This document shows positions 1-7,229 of a stretch of DNA of 14,106 nt, piece by piece. Each line of letters opens with the position of its first letter. Within the stretch, counting starts at the first letter, position 1. The stretch is from an uncultured Christensenellaceae bacterium (GTDB lineage Bacteria > Bacillota_A > Clostridia > Christensenellales > UBA3700). The stretch lies in assembly GCA_944381335.1 (NCBI GenBank), contig CALWKT010000103.1:1-14106 (forward strand). The letters are read 5' to 3'. The translations under genes and the position numbers were made by a program. The notes beneath the pieces are model-generated. The model was given only the letters and a program-made list of their open reading frames with translations. It made no database searches and had not been told where the DNA came from.

Positions 1-2
1 GG

Positions 3-38
3 AAGCCGACGTCTTTACCCTGTCAAAGGCGGCTTTTT
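3..38 (+). terminator. Probable rho-independent terminator of the upstream gene
   Basis: Arms AAGCCG (3-8) and CGGCTT (30-35) pair, with an inner CTTT/AAAG pairing, and a run of five T (34-38) follows. It lies just before a promoter, as expected for the end of an unseen upstream gene. The interrupted stem makes it weaker than the dnaB terminator. The left edge of the window prevents checking which gene it ends. Confidence 0.55.
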
Positions 39-40
39 GT

Positions 41-69
41 TTGACTTGAAGAAGTCTTTATATTATAAT
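41..69 (+). promoter_or_regulatory. SigA-type promoter with an inverted repeat in the spacer
   Basis: A -35 box TTGACT (41-46) is followed after exactly 17 bases by a perfect -10 box TATAAT (64-69). The expected start is near 76, giving a 25-base leader before the ATG at 101. A ribosome site GAGG (89-92) lies 8 bases before that ATG. The inverted repeat GACTT-gaag-AAGTC (43-56) overlaps the -35 box and spacer and could be an operator; that role is inference. Confidence 0.75.
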
Positions 70-100
70 AAAATCCTAAATAAATTCTGAGGTTGGTTTT

Positions 101-1363
101 ATGCAGACACAAGAAAAAAATCTTGCAGAAGACGTGCAAAAGGCAACCCAAGAGGAAGTAGTAGTTTCAAATCCCCCTCAACCCCCGGTGGCGCCGGAGA
201 CAAAGGCGCAGAAATTCCGGGCAACTGTCAAGAAAATCTCCAGGAGATGGTTTATTGACGCATTTACGGGAATGGCGCAAGGTCTGTTCGTCACCCTGAT
301 CGCCGGCACGATCATCAAAACGATCGGTTCGCTTATCGGTGACAACGCGGTGGGCAGACTGTTCACCACACTGGGGCAGATAGCCTCCGTGCTGATGGGC
401 GCAGGCATCGGCGCTGGGATAGCCAGCCATCTGAAGGCGAGCAAACTCGTCATCTTCGCGAGTATGGTGGCGGGCTTTGTCGGAGCGTTCTCAGACAAGT
501 TTATCGGATCGGCGGCGAACTTCTCGCCGGGAGTCATGACCGACATATCCGCGCTTGTCGGCGCAGGAAGTCCGGGCAACCCGATAGGCGCATACATAAC
601 GGCGCTTGCGGCGACAGAACTCGGCTCACTCGTTTCGGGCAGGACAAAGCTGGACATATTGCTGGTACCGCTGACCTGTCTGCTGACGGCGCTGGCGTTT
701 TCGTACGTCGCATATCCGTTCATATGGCTGATCAACATGCTGGGCAAAGGCATTGCCATAGCAACCGATTTCACCCCGTTCTTTATGGGAATAATCATTG
801 CGGTTGTAATGGGAATACTGCTCACAATGCCAACTTCGAGCGCGGCAATATGGGTCGCTGTGGCAAGTCCGATACTTTCGGATCCGGCGGCGAGTGCGGC
901 GAACGTGGAGGCAATGTATATCGCGGGCGGAGCGGCGGTCGTCGGTTGCGCATGCCAGATGGTCGGCTTTGCCGTGATGAGCTTCAAAGAAAACGGCTGG
1001 AGCGGAATAATATCGCAGGGACTGGGCACAAGTATGCTTCAGATCCCCAACATAATGAGAAACCCGCGCATTTTCCTGCCGCCGATCGTGGCGAGCGCGA
1101 TATGCGGACCGATAGCGACGTGCGCGTTCAAGCTCAAGTGCGGCGCGTCCGGCGGAGGTATGGGAACGTGCGGTTTCGTCGGAATAATCGACTCTTTCAA
1201 CGCGAGCGTGTCGACAGGCTCGATGCAGTGGTGGCTTTTCCTTATATGCGTGCTATTGCTGTTCATAATTCTTCCGGCTGTGATATGCTGGGGACTGGGA
1301 TTGCTGCTCAGAAAGGTCAGTTGGATAAAAGAAAACGATTTGAAACTCGATTACAACAATTGA
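101..1363 (+). CDS. PTS transporter subunit IIC-like membrane protein (PTS_EIIC_2 type)
   Basis: A 420-residue integral membrane protein resembling the stand-alone PTS EIIC family PF13303, whose members are predicted sugar or related solute permeases; the substrate is unknown. Residues 1-48 form a polar, proline-containing cytoplasmic N-terminus. Many hydrophobic segments follow, for example about 58-78, 92-110, 114-130, 184-212, 226-244, 272-292 and 376-403. Family-like motifs are PGNPIGAYITALAATELG (158-175) and the glycine-rich GGGMGTCGFVG (351-361). No EIIA or EIIB domain is fused or encoded nearby, so energy coupling would need proteins encoded elsewhere, or transport is not PTS-dependent. 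The ATG is supported by a strong upstream promoter and GAGG site. The gene ends 21 bases before pepF, suggesting co-transcription. Confidence 0.82.
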   Translation: MQTQEKNLAEDVQKATQEEVVVSNPPQPPVAPETKAQKFRATVKKISRRWFIDAFTGMAQGLFVTLIAGTIIKTIGSLIGDNAVGRLFTTLGQIASVLMGAGIGAGIASHLKASKLVIFASMVAGFVGAFSDKFIGSAANFSPGVMTDISALVGAGSPGNPIGAYITALAATELGSLVSGRTKLDILLVPLTCLLTALAFSYVAYPFIWLINMLGKGIAIATDFTPFFMGIIIAVVMGILLTMPTSSAAIWVAVASPILSDPAASAANVEAMYIAGGAAVVGCACQMVGFAVMSFKENGWSGIISQGLGTSMLQIPNIMRNPRIFLPPIVASAICGPIATCAFKLKCGASGGGMGTCGFVGIIDSFNASVSTGSMQWWLFLICVLLLFIILPAVICWGLGLLLRKVSWIKENDLKLDYNN

Positions 1364-1384
1364 TCAGAGTTTCGGGGAGGTAAT

Positions 1385-3169
1385 ATGCAAGTCAGGACTA
1401 GGGACGAGATCGAAGAAAAGTATACCTGGAAAACGGAGGACATGATCTCCGGTAAAGAAGAATGGGACTCTCTGTACGACAGCGTTAAAAAGGGCGTGAG
1501 CGAGATCGTCGCTTTCAACGGCAGACTCACGAAAAAAGACGATATACTCGCCTGTCTCAGAACGTCCACGAAATACGAAGACATCCTGAGCAGAATGTTC
1601 TGTTACGCTCATATGAAGCGCGATCAGGACGTTGGCAACGGCGAAAACAAGGCGCTTTACGACAGCGTGCACAATCTCTATATCGGCTACGCCGGAGAGA
1701 CCAGCTTCGTTATGCCTCAGCTCAGCGCGCTCGACGGAGATTTCCTCAAAGAGCTTGCAAAGGATCCTGATTTTGCGGATTACAGCTATTTCATAGAAGG
1801 AATAATCAAGGACAAGGAGCACACTCTCGGAGAAAAAGAAGAGAAGATCCTTGCGATGACGCATATGTTCTCGTCCGTTCCGCAGGAAGCGTTTTCCATG
1901 CTGAACAACGCGGATATCCGCTTCGAGCCGTTCAAGGACAGCAAAGGAGAGGAGATAAAACTCTCTCACGGCGTATACAGCCTGATGATGCAGTCACCAT
2001 GCCGCGACGACCGCAAAAAGGCGTTCGACAGCATGTACCACGCTTTTGAGAGCAACATAAACACGCTGGCGTCGCTTTACAACGGCAACGTGCAGAAGAA
2101 CGTGTTCTATGCCCGCGTGCGCGGGTTCGACAGCTGTCTTGCGGCGGCGGCTCACGGCGAAGACGTGCCGACCGCGGTTTACGAAAGGCTTTCCGCTTGT
2201 ATTGATTCAAACGTCGGAAAGCTTCACGATTATCTCGAATACCGCCGCAAAAAGATGGGGCTTGACGAGCTGCACATGTACGATCTCCACGTGCCGGTAG
2301 TCGAAGGTTACGAGATGGGCATGGATTACGAGGACGCCTGCAAACTGGTCGTGAAAGCGCTCGCGCCTCTCGGTGAGGAATATTGCAGACTGCTCGAAAA
2401 GGCGTTTGCCGAAAGGTGGGTGGACGTATTCGAGAACAAGGGCAAGCGCAGCGGCGCGTATTCGACCGGCTGTTACGGCTGTCATCCTTACGTACTGCTC
2501 AATTATCAGCGTACGACTCATGACGTCTTCACGATCGCGCACGAGATGGGACACAGCATGCACACCTATTTCTCCAACGCGGCTCAGCCTATGCCCAAGG
2601 CGGATTACAGGATATTCGTCGCAGAAGTGGCTTCCACGGTCAACGAAACGCTTCTTCTCAACTATCTGCTCAAAAACTGCAAGGACAAGAAGCAGAAGGA
2701 ATTCCTGCTTTCTTATATGCTTGACATGTTCCGCACGACCGTGTTCAGGCAGACTCAGTTCGCGCAGTTCGAGTATGCGGCGCATACCGCTGCCGAAAAC
2801 GGCACTGCGCTGACTCCCGATTATCTGAACGATCTGTACTACAAGCTCAACTGCAAGTATTACGGCGGAGAGAAAGTCGTCAACGACGATCTGATAAAGT
2901 ACGAGTGGAGCAGGATCCCACATTTCTATACCGCGTTCTACGTATATAAATACGCGACCGGTCTGATCAGCGCGGTCTGCATCGCCGCGGATATACTCGG
3001 AAAGGGCGAAAGCGCGCTGAAAAACTATATGAAATTCCTCAGCGCCGGCGGCAGTATGCCTCCCGTAGAGATACTCAAGCTTGCGGGCGTGGATCTGACC
3101 ACGGACGAGCCGTTCGAAAAGGCGATGAAAGTTATGGAAAATTATCTTGAGGAGCTGAAAGCGCTCTGA
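1385..3169 (+). CDS. pepF: Oligoendopeptidase F (M3 family zinc peptidase)
   Basis: A 594-residue cytoplasmic metallopeptidase of family M3B that cleaves short oligopeptides, matching the usual family length of about 600. The zinc site is visible: HEMGH at 386-390 supplies two histidine ligands and the catalytic glutamate, and the third ligand is probably Glu414 in FVAEVASTVNE. The N-terminal start RDEIEEKYTWKTEDM is typical of PepF. A strong GGGGAGG site (1374-1380) precedes the ATG by only 4 bases. It follows the EIIC gene by 21 bases and precedes dnaB by 14, so all three probably share a transcript. A role in recycling peptides, or in degrading cleaved signal peptides, is known for some relatives but cannot be decided here. 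Confidence 0.95.
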   Translation: MQVRTRDEIEEKYTWKTEDMISGKEEWDSLYDSVKKGVSEIVAFNGRLTKKDDILACLRTSTKYEDILSRMFCYAHMKRDQDVGNGENKALYDSVHNLYIGYAGETSFVMPQLSALDGDFLKELAKDPDFADYSYFIEGIIKDKEHTLGEKEEKILAMTHMFSSVPQEAFSMLNNADIRFEPFKDSKGEEIKLSHGVYSLMMQSPCRDDRKKAFDSMYHAFESNINTLASLYNGNVQKNVFYARVRGFDSCLAAAAHGEDVPTAVYERLSACIDSNVGKLHDYLEYRRKKMGLDELHMYDLHVPVVEGYEMGMDYEDACKLVVKALAPLGEEYCRLLEKAFAERWVDVFENKGKRSGAYSTGCYGCHPYVLLNYQRTTHDVFTIAHEMGHSMHTYFSNAAQPMPKADYRIFVAEVASTVNETLLLNYLLKNCKDKKQKEFLLSYMLDMFRTTVFRQTQFAQFEYAAHTAAENGTALTPDYLNDLYYKLNCKYYGGEKVVNDDLIKYEWSRIPHFYTAFYVYKYATGLISAVCIAADILGKGESALKNYMKFLSAGGSMPPVEILKLAGVDLTTDEPFEKAMKVMENYLEELKAL

Positions 3170-3183
3170 TAAGGGGAAAAAGT

Positions 3184-4752
3184 ATGGCTAAACAACAGAA
3201 AAAAGAGGACAAGAGTTCTTCCGCAGTGGCGTTACGCCGCACGCTTCCGCACAACCTGGAAGCCGAAGACGCCGTGCTGGGCGCTTTCCTGACAGACGTA
3301 GACATCCTTGCGGAAAATCTGGCGAAACTCAGGGAAGAAGACTTCTATTCTCCCGCCAACCGTACGGTTTACAACTGCATGAAAGATCTTGCCGCGAGGA
3401 GCGTGCCGGTAGATATCGTCACGGTCACCGGCAAGCTGGAAAAAGACGGACTGCTGGGAGAAGCGGGCGGACTTGAAAGGCTGGAAGAACTGGCAGACAC
3501 TCTGCCTTCAGCCGCAAACAGCGAGTATTACATAAGCATACTCAAGAGAGACGCGCTCATGCGCCGTATAATCGGCACCTGCACTTCTGTCATCGACAAC
3601 GCGTTTTCGCTTGACGACGCGCAGAAAGCGTTGGCGCTCGCGGAAGCTTCTATCTACGAAATCGGCACGGAAAACCAGAGAGGGGAACTCGTACAGATCG
3701 GCGTGCCCACTCTCGAGGTCGTGGACAGGCTCAGCGAAGTATTCCGCACGAAACGTCCCGCCACCGGGCTTATGACTCATTACCGCAACCTTGACAGGAT
3801 GACCAACGGCTTTATGCCCGGTCAGATGATCGTCTTAGCGGCGCGCCCCGGTTGCGGCAAGACGTCGTTTGCTATGAGCATAGCGACGAATATCGCAAAA
3901 TATTCTCCCGAAAAAGTCGTCGCGGCGTTCAACCTGGAGATGTCGTCTCAGGAACTCGTGCAGAGAATACTCGTTTCTCTGACCGGCATCGACAACTCCA
4001 CGATGATAAAGGGAGAGGAAACGCAGGAAGAACTCCAACGTCTTTTCGAAGCGCAGAGGCAGCTTTCGGAAAGCAATCTGTACGTGGACGACACCGCGGC
4101 GCAGACTGCCGAAGAGATCATGTCCAAGTGCCGCCGGCTCAAGGCGAAGAAAAAGAGACTGGACTTCGTAATAATAGACTATATGCAGCTGACAAGCCCC
4201 AGCAAGAACAGAGACGGCAACCGTCAGCAGGAAGTCGCAGACACTTCGCGTTTCATCAAGATGATGGCAAAGGAACTCAAGGTTCCCGTCATGGTCCTGT
4301 CGCAGATGTCGCGTGACATTGAAAAGAGAGAAGACAAGACGCCTATGCTCGCAGACCTGAGAGAATCGGGTTCGATCGAGCAGGACGCGGACATGGTCTT
4401 CTTCCTGAACAACGCCGACGGAGAAAACGAAGACACGGTCGAAAAGAAAAACGTCAGTCTTATCATCGCCAAGCACCGTAACGGCGCGACCGGCACGATA
4501 TATTACGTTTTCGACAAAAAGCATATGCGTTTCTCGGTCGCCGTCAACAAGAAGATGGCGGAAAGCGCTCCCACAGCGCTGGAAGGCGCACCCGAAAACG
4601 CCGCGGAGATCGCGAGGAAACTCAGCGGAGAGGAGGAATATTACGAAGCGGACGAAGGATTCGCTCCGCTCGAAGAGCCGGAGGGAGGGGACTACGACCT
4701 TTCAGAACTCAGGGATTCGGCTGATTTTCTGCCGCCTTCGGACGAACAGTAA
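3184..4752 (+). CDS. dnaB: Replicative DNA helicase DnaB (DnaC in Bacillus naming)
   Basis: The hexameric helicase that unwinds DNA ahead of the replisome and works with primase. Residues 16-160 form the DnaB N-terminal domain (LPHNLEAEDAVLGAFL). The RecA-like ATPase follows: Walker A RPGCGKT (221-227), Walker B FVIIDYMQL (328-336), the conserved DLRESGSIEQDAD (391-403), and an arginine-finger-like segment HRNGATG (431-437). The catalytic part ends near 455. The remaining roughly 65 residues are rich in Glu and Asp and extend beyond the usual 440-460 residue length. An AAGGGG site (3171-3176) lies 7 bases before the ATG. In many Firmicutes dnaB follows rplI; here it follows pepF, an unusual setting. 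A strong terminator lies 17 bases downstream. Confidence 0.97.
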   Translation: MAKQQKKEDKSSSAVALRRTLPHNLEAEDAVLGAFLTDVDILAENLAKLREEDFYSPANRTVYNCMKDLAARSVPVDIVTVTGKLEKDGLLGEAGGLERLEELADTLPSAANSEYYISILKRDALMRRIIGTCTSVIDNAFSLDDAQKALALAEASIYEIGTENQRGELVQIGVPTLEVVDRLSEVFRTKRPATGLMTHYRNLDRMTNGFMPGQMIVLAARPGCGKTSFAMSIATNIAKYSPEKVVAAFNLEMSSQELVQRILVSLTGIDNSTMIKGEETQEELQRLFEAQRQLSESNLYVDDTAAQTAEEIMSKCRRLKAKKKRLDFVIIDYMQLTSPSKNRDGNRQQEVADTSRFIKMMAKELKVPVMVLSQMSRDIEKREDKTPMLADLRESGSIEQDADMVFFLNNADGENEDTVEKKNVSLIIAKHRNGATGTIYYVFDKKHMRFSVAVNKKMAESAPTALEGAPENAAEIARKLSGEEEYYEADEGFAPLEEPEGGDYDLSELRDSADFLPPSDEQ

Positions 4753-4768
4753 AAGAAAATCGACTCAG

Positions 4769-4795
4769 GCGGACGGGGAAACCCGTCCGCTTTTT
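4769..4795 (+). terminator. Strong rho-independent terminator after dnaB
   Basis: A perfect 9-bp stem GCGGACGGG / CCCGTCCGC (4769-4777 and 4782-4790) closes a GAAA tetraloop and runs directly into TTTTT (4791-4795). It separates the EIIC-pepF-dnaB transcript from the yqfC group. Confidence 0.93.
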
Positions 4796-4823
4796 CATTT
4801 CGGAGCCGCTGCCGGCATATACT
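4794..4823 (+). promoter_or_regulatory. Possible SigE-type sporulation promoter for yqfCD
   Basis: TTCATTTC (4794-4801) and CATATACT (4816-4823), 14 bases apart, resemble the mother-cell SigE pattern GTCATATT / CATACAAT, matching about 5 and 6 of 8 positions. A start near 4830 would leave a roughly 20-base leader before the ATG at 4850. The -35 half overlaps the T-run of the dnaB terminator. yqfD belongs to the SigE regulon in B. subtilis, which makes the match plausible, but the boxes are imperfect. Confidence 0.4.
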
Positions 4824-4849
4824 TGAAAAAGACTTTGACGGAGCGGAAT

Positions 4850-5113
4850 ATGACCTATTTAAACGAACTCAACGAAAAATTCGACGGCGCGCTCAAGGAG
4901 GGACTGACCACCTTCGTGTTCACTATGTTCGGTCCGCGCGCGGCGGCAGTGGAAGGAGCGAAAAGGATATTGTATTACGATGCGTCGGCTGTAAAATTCG
5001 CGGTCGGCAGGCGCGTGCTTGAAATTACCGGAAAGGATCTGAAGATCACTTCCTGCAACGGCAACGAATATTATCTCGGCGGAGAGATATCGGGGGTGAC
5101 GTTGTCACAATGA
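4850..5113 (+). CDS. yqfC: Sporulation protein YqfC (YabP/YqfC family)
   Basis: An 87-residue protein of the YabP/YqfC family. Relatives are made in the mother cell during sporulation, and their biochemical role is poorly known. The family beta-strand pattern is visible: an early FVFTMFGPRAAAVEGAKRIL, then YYDASAVKFAVGRRVLEITG, then LKITSCNGNEYYLGGEISGV near the end. I chose ATG 4850 because GGAG (4840-4843) sits 6 bases upstream. The in-frame TTG at 4823 would add nine residues but has no ribosome site at useful distance and overlaps the putative -10 box. The stop codon overlaps the yqfD ATG (ATGA), indicating translational coupling. Confidence 0.85.
   Translation: MTYLNELNEKFDGALKEGLTTFVFTMFGPRAAAVEGAKRILYYDASAVKFAVGRRVLEITGKDLKITSCNGNEYYLGGEISGVTLSQ
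5096..5108 (+). promoter_or_regulatory. Hairpin over the yqfD ribosome binding site
   Basis: A perfect inverted repeat GTGAC-gtt-GTCAC (5096-5108) ends one base before the yqfD ATG and covers half of its only likely ribosome site, GGGGGTGA (5092-5099). It lies inside the last codons of yqfC. Ribosomes finishing yqfC would open it, so it may enforce coupled translation; this is inference. Confidence 0.45.
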
Positions 5114-6252
5114 GAAATAACAGCATAAAAATCAGGGTCGGAGGCAACGACTTCGCGGCGTTCATAGGCGCGGCGAACAATGCGGGGATATCTTTGCGCG
5201 GGATAAAAACTCAGGGAAAGACTCTGGTCTGCATCGCAGGTAAAGACTGTGAAAAAGATCTGCGCCGTATAGCCGCGAGATGCGGCATGACTTTCGAGGT
5301 CTCGGAGAGAAAGGACATGAAAAGTGCGGCGCGCGGATTCCTCAGGCGTTCGGGCGCTTTTGCGGCTCTGGCGGCGCTGATACTAAGCGTCGCGGCGTCG
5401 CGTTTTTTCGTATTTTCCGTCGTCGTGACCGGCGCGTCTCCTGAACTCGCCGCAGAAATAACCGCTTCGCTTGCCGAAAACGGCATAAGCGGGATGACGG
5501 CGAAAAGCCGTATCGACGCCGAAGAGATAGAAAAGGCGGTGCTGAACGGATCGGACGACGTCGCGTTTGCCGAAGTATACGTTGACGGAGTAAAGCTTGT
5601 CGTCAGCGTAAGGGAAAGACTGCCGGAATACGAGAGCGAAGAAACCGCCGGGAAAATCGTCGCCGCGTGCGACGCGATAGTCACGAGAGTGGAAGTCTCC
5701 GGCGGCACCGCGGCGGTGAAACCGGGAGATACCGTAAGAAAGGGAGAGGTGCTGATCGAGGACAAGATCGTTGTCGGAGACCCGCTCGATCCCGGGCATA
5801 AGGAGATAACGACGGCGGCTGAGGGAGACGTCTACGGCAGGACATGGTATACCCGGAGGCTGATCATACCGGAATATCGGGAAGTGACGGTCAGGACGGG
5901 CAGGACGTACGTCTCCACGTCGCTTTATCTGAAAGACATGATAATTTTCGGGGCAAAGGCGGATCACGGCTTCGGGGAATGGGAAAAAATCAGCAAGACC
6001 GTGCGTATGGACAGCGTTCTCCCGTTCGTGACGGTGACTGACAGGTACTACGAAACGGAGACGGTTACGGTGCAGACCGACGAGAGCTATATAGAAAGCG
6101 AGGTCTACGCCGCATTTTCCTCACTTTCGGCGTCGCTGGACAAGACGGCGACCGTTCTGCGAAGCTATAAATCTCAAAAAAAAGTAGACAATTATTATAT
6201 AATTATATTATACTATGAAGTAGAGCAACTCATCGGTTGCAGGGAGGCGTAA
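5110..6252 (+). CDS. yqfD: Sporulation protein YqfD
   Basis: A 380-residue single-pass membrane protein of the YqfD family (usual length about 390-400), a mother-cell sporulation protein in Bacillus. Residues 1-75 form a cytoplasmic domain and 83-105 a hydrophobic transmembrane helix. The external part then carries family features: NGSDDVAFAEVYVDGVKLVV (about 150-170), IVAACDAIVTRVEVSGGTAAVKPGD, and EGDVYGRTWY. The beta-rich segment resembles lipoyl-like or stalk domains. It overlaps yqfC by 4 bases. Its last 25 or so codons are strikingly AT-rich compared with the rest and contain a promoter-like sequence for phoH. The stop TAA (6250-6252) overlaps the phoH start region. Confidence 0.9.
   Translation: MRNNSIKIRVGGNDFAAFIGAANNAGISLRGIKTQGKTLVCIAGKDCEKDLRRIAARCGMTFEVSERKDMKSAARGFLRRSGAFAALAALILSVAASRFFVFSVVVTGASPELAAEITASLAENGISGMTAKSRIDAEEIEKAVLNGSDDVAFAEVYVDGVKLVVSVRERLPEYESEETAGKIVAACDAIVTRVEVSGGTAAVKPGDTVRKGEVLIEDKIVVGDPLDPGHKEITTAAEGDVYGRTWYTRRLIIPEYREVTVRTGRTYVSTSLYLKDMIIFGAKADHGFGEWEKISKTVRMDSVLPFVTVTDRYYETETVTVQTDESYIESEVYAAFSSLSASLDKTATVLRSYKSQKKVDNYYIIILYYEVEQLIGCREA
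6185..6214 (+). promoter_or_regulatory. Candidate vegetative promoter inside the 3' end of yqfD
   Basis: TAGACA (6185-6190) and TATACT (6209-6214) are 18 bases apart within an unusually AT-rich patch (about 6170-6220); TTATAC at 6208 would give a 17-base spacer. The predicted start near 6221 lies about 20 bases before the strong phoH ribosome site. This would allow phoH through recO to be expressed without the sporulation genes. The boxes are each one mismatch from consensus. Confidence 0.5.
6225..6247 (+). promoter_or_regulatory. Leader hairpin and strong ribosome site that bear on the phoH start
   Basis: GCAAC (6225-6229) and GTTGC (6236-6240) form a 5-bp stem with a 6-base loop, immediately before AGGGAGG (6241-6247). 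The annotated TTG at 6237 lies inside the stem and upstream of the ribosome site. The triplets at the proper distance after it are ATT (6252) and ATA (6255), neither an ordinary start. A rare start codon is therefore possible. Confidence 0.45.
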
Positions 6253-7229
6253 TTATAGTCACAGCCAGGATAAACGTCACGGACGTTGCGCCGGTTATGG
6301 CGCTGTTCGGTCAGTTCGACGAAAACGTCGCATATCTAAACGGCGAACTCAACGTGAAGATAAACACGATGGGCGGCACTCTTACGGTGTCCGGAGAGGA
6401 GGAAGCCGTAGGGCGCGCAACGCGTGTTGTCGAGCTTCTTCTCGAACAGGCGAAGAAAGAAGGGAAGATAAGCAAATCCACGATAGACATGGTGATCGAA
6501 GCGGTGGACAACGACAGCGAGCACAAGCTCGAGGACGCGACCCGCGTGATCGCACATACGGCAAAGGGCAAGCCGATACGCGCCAAGACGTTCGGACAAG
6601 CCGTCTATGTTGAAGCGATAGAGAAGAACAGCGTCGTGTTCGGCATAGGTCCGGCGGGAACGGGCAAGACATATCTTGCTGTCGCGCTCGCAGCGCTCGC
6701 TTTCAAGAACAAGGAAGCCGAAAAGATAATCCTGACGCGTCCCGCCGTCGAAGCTGGCGAAAAGCTGGGATTTCTGCCCGGCGATCTGGGCGCGAAAGTG
6801 GACCCGTATCTGAGACCGCTTTACGACGCTTTGCAGGAGATGTTCGGGCTGGAAACCTTCAACAGGCTTGTGGAGAAAGGTTCGATCGAGATCGCTCCGC
6901 TCGCATACATGAGAGGAAGGACGCTTTCCAACGCGTTTATCATTCTCGACGAAGCGCAGAACGCGACCAAGGAGCAGATGAAGATGTTCCTGACCCGTAT
7001 GGGAGAAGGGAGCAAGATCGTCGTTACCGGAGACGTCACGCAGATCGACCTGCCGAGAGACACGATGAGCGGTCTGATCCACGCTTCTTCTATCTTAGAA
7101 AACATCCCCAGAATAGCGATAATAAAACTTACGGCTAAAGACGTTGTGCGTCATCCGCTTGTACAGGCGATCGTCGCCGCATACGAAAAGGCGGAAAAGC
7201 CGCGCAGACAAACAGAGGAGAACGAATAA
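6237..7229 (+). CDS. phoH: PhoH family P-loop ATPase (PhoH-like)
   Basis: A cytoplasmic ATPase of the PhoH family, about 325-330 residues as usual. It is thought to act in RNA metabolism, and its gene often lies beside ybeY. The family N-terminal domain is present (ALFGQFDENVAYLNGELNVKI, numbered from the TTG at about 22-42, then VSGEEEAV). The ATPase has Walker A GPAGTGKT (138-145), Walker B FIILDEAQN (234-242), VTGDVTQIDLP (263-273) and VVRHPLVQAIV. The start is uncertain. TTG 6237 is the only conventional codon upstream of the conserved N-terminus but lacks a ribosome site and sits in a hairpin; ATT 6252 or ATA 6255 follow a strong one. The first ATG (6297) would cut the conserved N-terminus. 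Its stop overlaps the pgpH ATG by one base. Confidence 0.93.
   Translation: MQGGVIIVTARINVTDVAPVMALFGQFDENVAYLNGELNVKINTMGGTLTVSGEEEAVGRATRVVELLLEQAKKEGKISKSTIDMVIEAVDNDSEHKLEDATRVIAHTAKGKPIRAKTFGQAVYVEAIEKNSVVFGIGPAGTGKTYLAVALAALAFKNKEAEKIILTRPAVEAGEKLGFLPGDLGAKVDPYLRPLYDALQEMFGLETFNRLVEKGSIEIAPLAYMRGRTLSNAFIILDEAQNATKEQMKMFLTRMGEGSKIVVTGDVTQIDLPRDTMSGLIHASSILENIPRIAIIKLTAKDVVRHPLVQAIVAAYEKAEKPRRQTEENE

Noticed and set aside
178..1029. 283-codon minus-strand frame opposite the EIIC gene
   Set aside because: It mirrors the hydrophobic codons of the transporter, and no promoter or coding signature supports it.
724..1383. 219-codon plus-strand frame overlapping the EIIC gene
   Set aside because: It is an out-of-frame, Arg/Gly-rich reading of the transporter gene with no sensible ribosome site; the transporter frame is clearly the real one.
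4823..4849. TTG start giving a 96-residue YqfC
   Set aside because: No ribosome site lies at a suitable distance, and it falls on the putative -10 box; ATG 4850 has GGAG 6 bases ahead.
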